From positions 287,867 to 351,866 of the forward strand of contig NZ_JAOBPO010000003.1 in the NCBI RefSeq assembly GCF_025574485.1: a DNA stretch of 64,000 nt, in the 5' to 3' direction. Positions 29,589-38,489 of this stretch are shown here, piece after piece. How positions within the stretch are numbered: position 1 is the stretch's first letter; each line of letters starts with the position of its first letter. The notes under the pieces are model-generated. The model did not search any database and was not told the origin of the DNA. It was given only the letters and a program-made list of their open reading frames with translations. The position numbers and the translations under genes are program-made. This DNA comes from Kordiimonas aquimaris. GTDB taxonomy: Bacteria; Pseudomonadota; Alphaproteobacteria; Sphingomonadales; Kordiimonadaceae.

Positions 29589-30239
29589 ATGCGCAAACTT
29601 AAACTTGCAGTTATGATTTCTGGCAGCGGTACAAACCTGCAAGCCATTATAGACGCTTGCAATGCACCAGAATACCCTGCCGAAATTATGGTTGTAATAT
29701 CTAACCGACCAACTGCAAAAGGCTTAGAGAGAGCCCGACAGAGTGGCTTAACTGCAGTTTGCATTGATCATACAGAATATGAAAACAGAGCTGACTTTGA
29801 AGCAGAGCTACATACACGCCTTAAGGAAAACGAGGTTGAACTTGTATGTCTTGCAGGGTTCATGCGCCTTTTAGGCGCTGACTTTGTGAGCCGCTGGAAA
29901 GACCGTATGATCAACATTCACCCATCCTTACTTCCTTCATACAAAGGCCTGCATACTCATGAACGTGCGATAGAAGACGGTGCCAAGTTCGGCGGCTGCA
30001 CACTTCATTTCGTCAGGCCTGAAATGGATGATGGTCCTATAATCATGCAAGCTGCTGTGCCGATTACGCCTGATGACACTGAACAAAGCCTCATCCAGAG
30101 GGTACTGGTGCAAGAGCATATTATATACACTGCCGGCATACGGATGATTGCCGAAGGTCGCGTGCGCGTTTCTGGAAGAAAATGCGTATTCAAAGATACA
30201 AACTGGCCAGAAACAAATTTAATAAGCCCTACCCCTTAA
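29589..30239 (+). CDS. purN: phosphoribosylglycinamide formyltransferase
   Basis: 216 residues. It transfers a formyl group from 10-formyl-THF to GAR in purine synthesis. The catalytic landmarks are all present: AVMISGSGTNLQAIIDAC, CLAGFMRLLGADFV, the Asn-His block INIHPSLLPSYKGLHTHERA and the Asp in VRPEMDDGPIIMQAAVP. It is downstream of purM in the same operon. After its stop, 78 bases lead to the histidine kinase gene. Confidence 0.96.
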   Translation: MRKLKLAVMISGSGTNLQAIIDACNAPEYPAEIMVVISNRPTAKGLERARQSGLTAVCIDHTEYENRADFEAELHTRLKENEVELVCLAGFMRLLGADFVSRWKDRMINIHPSLLPSYKGLHTHERAIEDGAKFGGCTLHFVRPEMDDGPIIMQAAVPITPDDTEQSLIQRVLVQEHIIYTAGIRMIAEGRVRVSGRKCVFKDTNWPETNLISPTP

Positions 30240-30317
30240 TCAGCAATAAATTAGTTGCTTGCTGGTAATTCCACGCTTCTGTATGCTTATTTCAACGAAT
30301 GGGGTTGAAGTAAAATA

Positions 30318-31406
30318 ATGTCATACATTCATCCAGATATGGTGTTGTTTATTGCCGCGGTCATCGGATTAACGGTATTTGCAAATCTGTATCGCAAATT
30401 TGATGGCAACACGCGGGGCCTCGCATTAACGCTTTTTGGCATCACGCTTTTCATGATTGCAAGTTTCCTTAATTATCTGGAAGAAACACCCTTGGGGTAT
30501 TTAATGCTGGCTTTCACTGATGAAGCTGGTTGGGATTTCATTATCCCCATTTTCGGATATGCACCAGGTGGCCTGTTAGTATGTTATGGGTTTGTAGACT
30601 GGTTAAAAATGACGTTGCTTTTAAAAGCTGAGATCACACAACGCGAAATTGCTGAACAAGAACTCAAGCAGGCTTTCATTGATGTTGAGCGTGCCAATAA
30701 CGCCAAAGATCAGTTTATGTCGACTGTGAGCCATGAATTGCGCACCCCCCTTAATGCAATAATCGGTTTCTCGGAAATCATGGCTGACCCTCAGTTTATT
30801 GCGCTATCAGTTGATAAATATCTGGAATATAGTTCCATCATTAAAAAAAGTGCAAATCACCTGCTATCAACTGTCAACGAAATTCAAACACTGACAGACC
30901 TCGCTTCACATGAATATGTACTCGACGATGAATTATTTTGTATTGAAGACGCAATTAATGAGTGCTTGTATCTCATGTCTCTACAGGCAGAAAAAAAATC
31001 AATAAAAATTACCAGAAAACTCAACCCTAAAAATCGAATTAAAGCTGATAAAAGACTTATAAAACAAGCGATTATTAACCTTCTATCAGATGCGATTAAG
31101 TTTTCTCCAGAAAAAGGCAATGTTAAGTGCGAAGTGTCAGTTAACAAAAGAGGCTCTCTTACTGTTAGCGTGACGGACGAAGGCGCCAGCATCAATGTTG
31201 AGCGTATCGGCACTGCACAAGATTCGCAAATTTATGCGACAGATGATCTGACAGCTGGTCAACGCGGCACCGGATTAGCCTTAACACTCGCACAGCGATT
31301 CATAAAATTACATAACGGGTACATGACTGTATCCCCGGTTGAAAGCGAACATACAGAAGTGAATATCACCTTCCCGGCTGAACGTTTATACAGTGAAGCA
31401 TATTGA
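30318..31406 (+). CDS. membrane sensor histidine kinase with degenerate ATP-binding boxes
   Basis: 362 residues. Three N-terminal membrane segments (about 8-24, 34-52 and 72-92) have little periplasmic loop between them. A coiled-coil linker (105-130) leads to the DHp helix FMSTVSHELRTPLNAIIGFSE with phospho-acceptor His139. The HATPase domain is divergent: the N-box reads NLLSDAIKF, with Asp258 where the Mg-binding Asn is expected; the G1 box is DEGAS (287-291) not DxGxG; the G2 GTGL (317-320) is kept. Kinase activity may be reduced, or the protein may be mainly a phosphatase or scaffold. No response regulator is adjacent. Confidence 0.85.
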   Translation: MSYIHPDMVLFIAAVIGLTVFANLYRKFDGNTRGLALTLFGITLFMIASFLNYLEETPLGYLMLAFTDEAGWDFIIPIFGYAPGGLLVCYGFVDWLKMTLLLKAEITQREIAEQELKQAFIDVERANNAKDQFMSTVSHELRTPLNAIIGFSEIMADPQFIALSVDKYLEYSSIIKKSANHLLSTVNEIQTLTDLASHEYVLDDELFCIEDAINECLYLMSLQAEKKSIKITRKLNPKNRIKADKRLIKQAIINLLSDAIKFSPEKGNVKCEVSVNKRGSLTVSVTDEGASINVERIGTAQDSQIYATDDLTAGQRGTGLALTLAQRFIKLHNGYMTVSPVESEHTEVNITFPAERLYSEAY

Positions 31407-31507
31407 AAATGTAGGTTTACGGTTTTTTCGATATCCTGCTTAGCAAACGCACCGCTTGAGGCTAATGACACTGTTAAGGCGAAAGCCAATCTATTAAATC
31501 CATGCAT
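31407..31507 (-). pseudogene. relic of a secreted-protein gene (signal peptide only)
   Basis: On the minus strand, GGGCGAGG precedes an ATG at 31507 that opens a near-ideal signal peptide: MHGFNRLAFALTVSLASSG then AFA-KQDIEKT. The frame then runs antisense into the 3' end of the histidine kinase gene and stops at 31259, with no recognisable mature domain. The simplest reading is that the rest of the gene was lost in a deletion. A real short secreted peptide overlapping the kinase gene is less likely. Confidence 0.4.
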
Positions 31508-31560
31508 ACCTCGCCCTTTCAAAATATTTGAAAACACAAACAACACACATGTATTTGGCC

Positions 31561-31600
31561 TGAAAAGCATAAAGGCCACTCCATTAAGAGCAGCCTTTAT
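31561..31600 (-). terminator. probable terminator downstream of ndk
   Basis: On the minus strand TAAAGGCTGCTC and GGAGTGGCCTTTA pair over about 12 bases, counting two G-U wobbles, around a short loop, followed by a modest TTTT. It is placed 27 bases after the ndk stop. Confidence 0.55.
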
Positions 31601-31626
31601 AAAACGCTTAGTACTAAGATTGGGTA

Positions 31627-32049
31627 TTAACCAACAATCTCGTTACCTGAGAAGAACTGAGCAATTTCAATTGCCGCATTTTCTTCGCTGTCTGAACCAT
31701 GTACAGAGTTTTCACCAATTGAAAGCGCGAACTCTTTACGAACTGTGCCTTCAGCCGCCTCAGCAGGGTTTGTTGCACCCATTACTTCACGGTGCGCAAG
31801 AACAGCATTTTCACCTTCAAGAACCTGAACAACTACCGGTGCAGATGTCATGAATTCAACCAACTCGCCGAAGAATGGACGCTCACTGTGAACGGCATAA
31901 AATGTTTCAGCTTGAGCCTGTGTCATATGAATGCGCTTTTGGGCAACAATACGCAAACCAGCTTTTTCAAAAATAGCGTTGATTGAACCAGTCAGGTTAC
32001 GGTTAGTAGCGTCTGGTTTGATAATAGAAAATGTACGTTGAATAGCCAT
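31627..32049 (-). CDS. ndk: nucleoside diphosphate kinase
   Basis: 140 residues, full length. It equalises nucleoside triphosphate pools by a phospho-histidine ping-pong mechanism. The N-terminus [17 protein letters not shown] and the active-site block [20 protein letters not shown] with the catalytic His are intact. AAGGA precedes the ATG. It is divergent from the ABC-F gene across 127 bases and followed by its own terminator, so it is probably monocistronic. Confidence 0.97.
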   Translation of the reverse strand: MAIQRTFSIIKPDATNRNLTGSINAIFEKAGLRIVAQKRIHMTQAQAETFYAVHSERPFFGELVEFMTSAPVVVQVLEGENAVLAHREVMGATNPAEAAEGTVRKEFALSIGENSVHGSDSEENAAIEIAQFFSGNEIVG

Positions 32050-32176
32050 TGTGCTGTCCTTAATAAATTCGACGCCGCTGCGCCGTTGAATAGATTCGCG
32101 CGCCTTATAACGGCATTCTCACACATTGCCAAGCTTTGCTTTGCAGTGTGCAACGTGATGTGATAGGTGCCGGTCC

Positions 32177-34081
32177 ATGCTTCATATTAACGACATAACA
32201 TTCCGTATCGCTGACCGATTGCTTTTTGAACAAGCAACGGTTGCTATCCCTCCTGGACATAAGGTAGGCCTCGTGGGCCGTAACGGTGCAGGTAAATCAA
32301 CACTCTTTAATATGATACTCGGTGATCTTTCACCTGAAGCAGGCGACATAAAGGTACGTGCAACAGCGCGCATCGGTCATGTAGGACAAGAAGCTCCTGG
32401 TGGGCCTCAAAGCCTGCTTCAGACAGTTCTCGATTCCAACCATGAAATGTCATCACTTAATACAGAGGCCTTAACGGCGACAGACCCTGAACGCATTTCT
32501 TACATTCATACAAGACTCGCTGATATAGGCGCTCACTCAGCAGAAGCACGAGCGGCAACTATCCTGGCAGGCCTCGGCTTCGATGGAGCTGCTCAAGCGA
32601 GGCCTTGCAGTAGCTACTCCGGTGGTTGGCGTATGCGGGTTGCATTGGCCTGCGTATTATTTAACGAACCTGATCTGCTCTTGCTTGATGAGCCCACCAA
32701 CTATCTCGACCTTGAGGGCGTGATGTGGTTGGAGAGTTTCCTGAGGACATATCCATATACAGTTCTGATCATTAGTCATGACAGGGATTTGTTGAATAAA
32801 GCTGTCACACATATTGTCCATCTGGAACACGGCAAACTAAATAGTTACACCGGCGGCTATGACCGTTTCGAACAACTGCGCCGTCAGCATATGGAGCACC
32901 AGATGGCGCTCAAGTCCAAGCAAGAGACTGAACGGCGTCACATTCAGTCGTTTGTTGACCGTTTCAAAGCAAAAGCAAGTAAAGCAAAGCAAGCACAGAG
33001 CCGCATGAAAGCCCTGGCACGCATGCAGCCCATTGTGACGATGATGGAATCCAGCACAATTCCGTTTAATTTTCCAAAACCAGAACCGTTATCTTCACCA
33101 TTGATTGCACTTGATGAGGCCAGTGTTGGTTACGAGGAAGGCAAGCCTATCCTCAGGAATCTTGATCTCCGCATCGATATGGATGACCGTATTGCGCTTT
33201 TAGGCGCGAACGGAAACGGCAAATCCACCTTTGCCAAGCTTCTTGCCAGCAAGCTCGCTCCCATGACCGGTAAAATGAGTAAATCCCGCGTTCTTGGCAT
33301 TGGCTACTTTGCTCAGCATCAACTTGATGAGCTGATCCCAACGGAAACACCCTTGTTTCATCTCAGTAAGCTTATGCCGGATGCTATAGAATCAAAGGTA
33401 CGAGCAAGGCTTGGTAGCTTCGGGTTCGGCGCAGATAAAGCAACACGCGCGGTTGAAAACTTATCTGGTGGTGAAAAAGCACGCTTGATGTTCGCGATTG
33501 CCACATTCCAGAAGCCACAGTTACTTATTTTGGATGAGCCAACCAACCACCTTGATGTTGATAGTCGCGAAGCACTGATCCATGCCATCAATGGCTATGA
33601 CGGCGCTGTATTATTGATCAGCCATGACCGTCACCTTGTTGACGCCTGTGTCGACCGATTATGGATAGTTGAAGACGGCGATGTAAAAACATTCGAAGGC
33701 GACCTTGACGATTACCGCAAACACCTTCTTGCCCTGCGCTCAGGAGCAAAAGCAGAAAACCGTAGCGCGAAACAAAGCGAAAACAAAAAAGCAGCGAGAC
33801 AACAAGCTGCAGAGCAACGCAAATTGCTGGCCCCCATGAAACGAGCGGTAGAGAACGCTGAGAAAGCTATTGAAAAGTTTGAGAACGAGAAGACAAAGCT
33901 TGAAGACGCGCTCGCCGACCCTGATCTTTACGAGGATCAGGAAGATGAAAATGCAGCCATTCTTGTAACGCGTTATCAACTGAGATTGCGATCGATCAAG
34001 AACGACTTGGCAAAAGCCGAAGAGAAATGGGTACTGGCTGAAGAAGCTTATGCATCTGCACAGGCAGAGCAACAGGGCTAA
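32177..34081 (+). CDS. ABC-F family ATPase (Uup/YheS-like)
   Basis: 634 residues with two ABC domains and no membrane segments: Walker A GRNGAGKST and GANGNGKST, signatures SYSGGWRMR and LSGGEKARLMF, Walker B LLLLDEPTNYLDLEG and LLILDEPTNHLDVDS. The interdomain linker (about residues 230-300) is basic and helical, as in ribosome-binding ABC-F proteins that act at the tRNA exit site. The C-terminal 110 residues form a charged coiled coil (ENRSAKQSENKKAARQQ onwards), as in Uup and YheS. Its cellular role is translation-related by family; no resistance phenotype should be assumed. Confidence 0.92.
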   Translation: MLHINDITFRIADRLLFEQATVAIPPGHKVGLVGRNGAGKSTLFNMILGDLSPEAGDIKVRATARIGHVGQEAPGGPQSLLQTVLDSNHEMSSLNTEALTATDPERISYIHTRLADIGAHSAEARAATILAGLGFDGAAQARPCSSYSGGWRMRVALACVLFNEPDLLLLDEPTNYLDLEGVMWLESFLRTYPYTVLIISHDRDLLNKAVTHIVHLEHGKLNSYTGGYDRFEQLRRQHMEHQMALKSKQETERRHIQSFVDRFKAKASKAKQAQSRMKALARMQPIVTMMESSTIPFNFPKPEPLSSPLIALDEASVGYEEGKPILRNLDLRIDMDDRIALLGANGNGKSTFAKLLASKLAPMTGKMSKSRVLGIGYFAQHQLDELIPTETPLFHLSKLMPDAIESKVRARLGSFGFGADKATRAVENLSGGEKARLMFAIATFQKPQLLILDEPTNHLDVDSREALIHAINGYDGAVLLISHDRHLVDACVDRLWIVEDGDVKTFEGDLDDYRKHLLALRSGAKAENRSAKQSENKKAARQQAAEQRKLLAPMKRAVENAEKAIEKFENEKTKLEDALADPDLYEDQEDENAAILVTRYQLRLRSIKNDLAKAEEKWVLAEEAYASAQAEQQG

Positions 34082-34143
34082 CAAAAGTCACTTGACGAAA
34101 TACCTCTAGCCTGCACACTGCTTCCCATGATGGGGAGTATACA

Positions 34144-34974
34144 GTGTCACTTTTAAATCGAATCATGCCGTCAGCAAGTAATGCGCACCTTTTTGCCGTT
34201 ATATCACTTGCAGGTTTATTTTTATGGATGGGCGCTATGGGCATGTCTGGCACATCTGAAAGCGCAGGAACTGGCTGGATCAATGGGCATTTATTCTCTG
34301 CGAATTTGAAGCCATACAAAGACCTAATTTTGCTAGCTATTGCAGGTTTACAGACAGCTACCGGCATCTTGATTGTGGTTTATGCCGTACCTCAACGCTT
34401 TAAGCGGTTAAGTTATGCTTTCATTGTTTTATATGGCGTTGGCGCTCTAAGCTTAATGTTTACTAATCCTGTATGGATCAGCAGCCTTGGTGGCTTCCCT
34501 GCCATTGGCTCGGGGCAAGGCCTGATAAAATATCTCACAATAATTGGTGTCGCCATGTGGTTTCTAGGCTTACGCGGTGCCAAAGAGATTATGTTACTCG
34601 GGCTTATTCTTGTTCTTGGGTGGATTGGCGCCATGAAATTCACAGGCCCTGAAGCCGAAGGCGTATGGCCACTTTTAACATCCAGTCCGGTCTTCAACTG
34701 GTGGTTACCGGGCCTTGGCAAGCAAATAGCGTCTAATGTCATTGGTATTATAGAGCTGATCACCGTTGCTTTGCTAACAGGCTACTGGTGGAACAACAAA
34801 GCATACGATATTGGACTTATACTATCGGCGGCAACATTTCTTGTAACACTTAGCTTTTTGGTAACCTTCGCAAGTAGCTGGACCGGCACATTTCCTTTTT
34901 TATCAGGCACAGGTCTGTTTTTGATTAAAGATGCTGTGTTGCTGGCCGCGGTTTTTATTCTGTACCGCGATTAA
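34144..34974 (+). CDS. polytopic membrane protein with duplicated DUF417 domain
   Basis: 276 residues and about eight membrane segments. The second half matches the DUF417 (YkgB/RclC) pattern: LGWIGAMKFTGPEAEGVWPL, SPVFNWW, then LSFLVTFASSWTG and FLSGTGLFLIKDAVLLAA. The first half repeats the same scheme: LWMGAMGMSGTSES, then LSLMFTNPVWISSLGGFPAI and GSGQGLIKYLTIIG. Single-domain members are about 190 residues, so this looks like an internal tandem duplication. Some DUF417 proteins respond to reactive chlorine stress; function here is unknown. It lies 9 bases upstream of the Tat-exported aminotransferase gene, probably in one operon. Confidence 0.7.
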   Translation: MSLLNRIMPSASNAHLFAVISLAGLFLWMGAMGMSGTSESAGTGWINGHLFSANLKPYKDLILLAIAGLQTATGILIVVYAVPQRFKRLSYAFIVLYGVGALSLMFTNPVWISSLGGFPAIGSGQGLIKYLTIIGVAMWFLGLRGAKEIMLLGLILVLGWIGAMKFTGPEAEGVWPLLTSSPVFNWWLPGLGKQIASNVIGIIELITVALLTGYWWNNKAYDIGLILSAATFLVTLSFLVTFASSWTGTFPFLSGTGLFLIKDAVLLAAVFILYRD

Positions 34975-34986
34975 AAGGAATTATTG

Positions 34987-36333
34987 ATGACAAACGATAG
35001 TAAAATTAATCGCTCATTGTCTCGTCGCAACTTTTTGTCGCAAAGCGCAGCAGCTAGCGTTGCCAGCTTAACTTTCGCTGAAAGCGCTAAGGCAAAGAAT
35101 CGAGCAAATCAAACAATTGTCCGTCTAGAACGTTCATTGGAAGACAGTGCGCGGACAGAATCAGTATGGCAACACATTGCTAGCCAATACGATGTAACAG
35201 ACCAAATCACTAACCTCGAAAATGGATATTGGGGCATCATGGCACGCCCAGTGCTCGATGAGTACAAACAGCAAACCGAGTGGGTAAACAACAACAACAC
35301 CTATTTTGCCCGACGTGAACTCGGCAACACATTTGACGCAATCCGGGAAAAAGTTGCAGCGTTCCTCAATGTTTCGGTTGATGAAATTGAATTAACACGC
35401 GGCGCAACAGAAACGCTGCAGGCCCTTATTGGTGGCTACAACAAATTAAATGCTGGCGACACCGTAATGTACGCCGACCTTGATTATTCAGAGATGAAAA
35501 ACGCCATGCGTTGGCTGGAAGATCGACGCAGTGTTAATGTCATCAAAATTAATTTTCCGGAACCAACAAAGAGCGAACCATTAACGGAAGATCAAATCGT
35601 TGATTTTTATGAACGTTCACTAAACGCAAACCCCGGCACAAAACTTCTGCTGCTTACCCACCTCAACAATTGGACTGGATTGATCATTCCTGTTGCCAAG
35701 ATTTCGGCAATGGCAAAAGCACGCGGTGTAGACGTTATCCTGGATGCTGCGCATTCAGTGGGGCAAGTAGATTTTGATATTAAATCATTAGGTTGCAACT
35801 TCGTTGGCGTAAATCTTCACAAATGGGTTGGTGCACCAATCGGCTGCGGTGTGATTTACATCCAGAAAGATCATATATCTGACATCGATACTTACATGGG
35901 TAAATCCCCTGATTCCAAAAGCATCTCTGCACGTATTGATACTGGCACATGGAATTTTGCGGCACATATGACTATCCCCAAAGCGCTCGAGTTTCACAAT
36001 CTCATTGGTACAGCACAAAAAGAAGCGCGTGTTCGCTATTTACGCAGCCTATGGGTTAATGAAATACGTGGTAAAAAGGGCATAACAATCTTGACGCCAG
36101 ATGATCCTCAAATGGTGGCAGGATTAACATCTTTCCGGATAGACGGCGTAACATCAACACAAGCAAATAATGCTCTCATGCGAAAGCTCGCCGATGAATA
36201 CGGCGTGCTGACAACGCGCAGAACGGGCCCACATGCTGGTGACTGTATCCGCGTAACGCCTTCTTTTTACAATACACCGAAAGATATGCGGAAATTAGTT
36301 GCTGCCTTAAACAGCATTCTTGCTGACATTTAA
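34987..36333 (+). CDS. Tat-exported class V aminotransferase-fold PLP enzyme
   Basis: 448 residues. The N-terminus has a twin-arginine signal, LSRRNFLSQSAAASVASLTF, ending near ESAKA, so the folded holoenzyme should be exported to the periplasm. The body is a class V PLP fold resembling isopenicillin N epimerase-like proteins: ELTRGATETLQALIGGYN (phosphate-binding), DVILDAAHSVGQVDFD (Asp that binds the pyridine nitrogen) and FVGVNLHKWVGAPIGCGV with the Schiff-base Lys. I prefer the ATG at 34987 after AAAGGA over the TTG at 34984. The substrate is unknown; family members include cysteine desulfurases, epimerases and lyases. It is paired with the DUF417 gene upstream. Confidence 0.83.
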   Translation: MTNDSKINRSLSRRNFLSQSAAASVASLTFAESAKAKNRANQTIVRLERSLEDSARTESVWQHIASQYDVTDQITNLENGYWGIMARPVLDEYKQQTEWVNNNNTYFARRELGNTFDAIREKVAAFLNVSVDEIELTRGATETLQALIGGYNKLNAGDTVMYADLDYSEMKNAMRWLEDRRSVNVIKINFPEPTKSEPLTEDQIVDFYERSLNANPGTKLLLLTHLNNWTGLIIPVAKISAMAKARGVDVILDAAHSVGQVDFDIKSLGCNFVGVNLHKWVGAPIGCGVIYIQKDHISDIDTYMGKSPDSKSISARIDTGTWNFAAHMTIPKALEFHNLIGTAQKEARVRYLRSLWVNEIRGKKGITILTPDDPQMVAGLTSFRIDGVTSTQANNALMRKLADEYGVLTTRRTGPHAGDCIRVTPSFYNTPKDMRKLVAALNSILADI

Positions 36334-36347
36334 AAGGGGTAAGTAAG

Positions 36348-36797
36348 CTAGACTTTTTGTTCCCAACCGCCCATTTCACGCTGCTGCCAATAAGACATGG
36401 TGTGCGCGCCCTCTTTCAAGGATTTCCAGTCTTCACGAGCTGCAGCTACAATATCTTCGTTTCGACCATCAAACATATAGAGACAGCGTTCATAGCTTTC
36501 CAAGTCCGCAGTTTTAACAGCATCAACTAAAACCAGAACATTAGCTTCGTTTGGGTTTTCATCATTTGTTGTCAGGTATAGCGTTTGCACATCAGGAAAA
36601 TCGCAACCAGACTTATCATGTGGTAGAAAGCTTGCGGGATCGTAATCCCACAAGACTTTATCAAGTACATCAATCTGTGATTGCGTTTCAGCCTTAATCA
36701 CCGCCTTAAATCCGCCACCCACAACCTTCTCCATCAGCTTGGGCAATGCCTGCTCAAGTGATTGGTTTTGCAAATGATAAAAGCGGATATCGGTCAT
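36348..36797 (-). CDS. holC: DNA polymerase III chi subunit
   Basis: 149 residues. HolC joins the clamp-loader complex and binds SSB. The N-terminus DIRFYHLQNQSLEQALPKLM, then LWDYDPASFLPHDKSGCDFP and MFDGRNEDIVAAAREDWKSL, follow the family. It is 11 bases downstream of pepA in the same direction, the common pepA-holC order. It is convergent with the aminotransferase gene, 14 bases apart. Confidence 0.92.
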   Translation of the reverse strand: MTDIRFYHLQNQSLEQALPKLMEKVVGGGFKAVIKAETQSQIDVLDKVLWDYDPASFLPHDKSGCDFPDVQTLYLTTNDENPNEANVLVLVDAVKTADLESYERCLYMFDGRNEDIVAAAREDWKSLKEGAHTMSYWQQREMGGWEQKV

Positions 36798-36808
36798 TAA
36801 TAAACCTT

Positions 36809-38278
36809 CTAGCCTTCGTAGTTTTCAGCAACAAAACGATCCAGCAGCCTTACACCATGTCCTGTTCCGCCTTTTTCTGACAAAGGAAGATCTTTTTCTG
36901 ACCAAACAGTACCAGCGATATCAATGTGTACCCACGGCACATCGTTAGTGAACCGTTTCAGGAACTGCGCTGCTGTAATGGAACCGGCAGGTGCACCACC
37001 TATATTTTTCATATCGGCAACCGCACAATCAATAAGTTTGTCGTAATTAGCATGCAGTGGCAGGCGCCAAACTTTATCACCAGTTGATGCGCCGGCCTTC
37101 GACAATTGGTCACAGAGCTCATCACTATCACTGAATATGCCCGCATGCTCATGCCCAAGGCTTGTGATAATGGCTCCGGTAAGTGTTGCAAGGTCAATGA
37201 TAAACTTTGGCTTAAATCGATCCTGCGTATACCAAATGGCATCACAAAGCACCAAGCGGCCTTCTGCATCTGTATTCAGGATCTCAATAGTCTGTCCTGA
37301 CATACTTGTAACAACATCGCCGGGACGTTGCGCATTACTTGATGGCATATTTTCAACAAGGCCAACTACACCGATAACATTCACTTTTGCCTTACGACCA
37401 GCAAGTGCTTTCATCAAACCAGTTACGGTCCCAGCTCCGCCCATATCCCATTTCATCTGCTCCATACCAGGACCAGGCTTAAGGGAAATACCACCTGTAT
37501 CAAACGTAACACCCTTGCCAACAAATGAAATAGGTTGGTCATCTTTGTTGCCACCATTCCAATGCATGATCGCAAGCTGGCTTTCTTTTGCAGACCCTTG
37601 ACCAACACCCAGAAGCGCGCCCATACCGAGTTTTTCCATCTCGGCTTCGCCAAGAACCTCAACCACAACACCAAGCTTGGTTAATGTTTGTACCTCTTCA
37701 GCAAAACTTGCCGGATACAGAATATTTGCCGGCTCAGACACAAGGTCACGCGTCATGAAAACGCCGTCTATTACCTTATCTCTGGCAACATAAGCTGCTT
37801 GGCTTTGCTCACTATCATTAGATAAAATACTGATTGCCTTGAGAGTTGGTTTTTTCGCCTCGGGTTCTTTTGTTCTATACTTATCAAACCTGTATGAACG
37901 CAAACGCGCACCTTCAGCGATATCAACAACAACAACACCATCAATATCCGCAATAATAGCGGCTGACTTGCTACCAGAACTTGCCAAAGCAGCTGTAACT
38001 TTTGCTCCGATTTCTATCCACGTTGTATCCGTCGTTGCTTCCAAATCACCAATGCCAACTAACAACACACGATCAGCCGATAATCCAGTAACCGCGACTA
38101 TCTCTTTTGTTTGGCCCGATGCACCAGTAAAGCGACTGACTTCACGCGCCTTGGATAACATGCCACCCGACAGGCTATCTGCTTCAGCTGCCAAACCTGA
38201 GAACGGCTTGTCTTTTTCTACCAAAAACGCAATGGCTCCGTCGTTTGGTAATTCTAATGACCCAAAGTTTACCTGCAT
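36809..38278 (-). CDS. pepA: leucyl (cytosol) aminopeptidase
   Basis: 489 residues. It is a hexameric di-metal M17 exopeptidase that also binds DNA in some bacteria. The catalytic domain has the metal and active-site blocks FVGKGVTFDTGGISLKPG, MKWDMGGAGTVTGLM, and the signature NTDAEGRLVLCDAIWY. The longer frame from 38380 is rejected: AGAGGG lies just before the ATG at 38278 and the protein then begins MQVNFGSLELP. It is divergent from lptD. In many Alphaproteobacteria lptF and lptG lie between pepA and lptD; they are absent here. Confidence 0.95.
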   Translation of the reverse strand: MQVNFGSLELPNDGAIAFLVEKDKPFSGLAAEADSLSGGMLSKAREVSRFTGASGQTKEIVAVTGLSADRVLLVGIGDLEATTDTTWIEIGAKVTAALASSGSKSAAIIADIDGVVVVDIAEGARLRSYRFDKYRTKEPEAKKPTLKAISILSNDSEQSQAAYVARDKVIDGVFMTRDLVSEPANILYPASFAEEVQTLTKLGVVVEVLGEAEMEKLGMGALLGVGQGSAKESQLAIMHWNGGNKDDQPISFVGKGVTFDTGGISLKPGPGMEQMKWDMGGAGTVTGLMKALAGRKAKVNVIGVVGLVENMPSSNAQRPGDVVTSMSGQTIEILNTDAEGRLVLCDAIWYTQDRFKPKFIIDLATLTGAIITSLGHEHAGIFSDSDELCDQLSKAGASTGDKVWRLPLHANYDKLIDCAVADMKNIGGAPAGSITAAQFLKRFTNDVPWVHIDIAGTVWSEKDLPLSEKGGTGHGVRLLDRFVAENYEG

Positions 38279-38489
38279 GAAACCCTCTATCTTTTCCATT
38301 AATCCAGTTTTCTTTACAAAATTAGATGTAATATGTGTAATGACTGTTATTGGCACAATTGGCAAGTATACGCCCACCAAATTGCCATATTTTTACCTAA
38401 CAAGGTTAAAAGCTTGAAAAACCCGTCGATCGGTAATTGCGAACACGCCCAATGACCGCTATCAAGACACAAAGAACTTGAGGATAACA

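Noticed and set aside
32177-34081. ABC-F protein as an antibiotic-resistance factor
   Set aside because: It has the features of housekeeping Uup/YheS-type proteins and no resistance-type linker or leader is seen.
37137-37601. Long open frame of 154 codons antisense to pepA
   Set aside because: It lies wholly opposite a conserved enzyme gene, has no family resemblance and no good ribosome-binding site.
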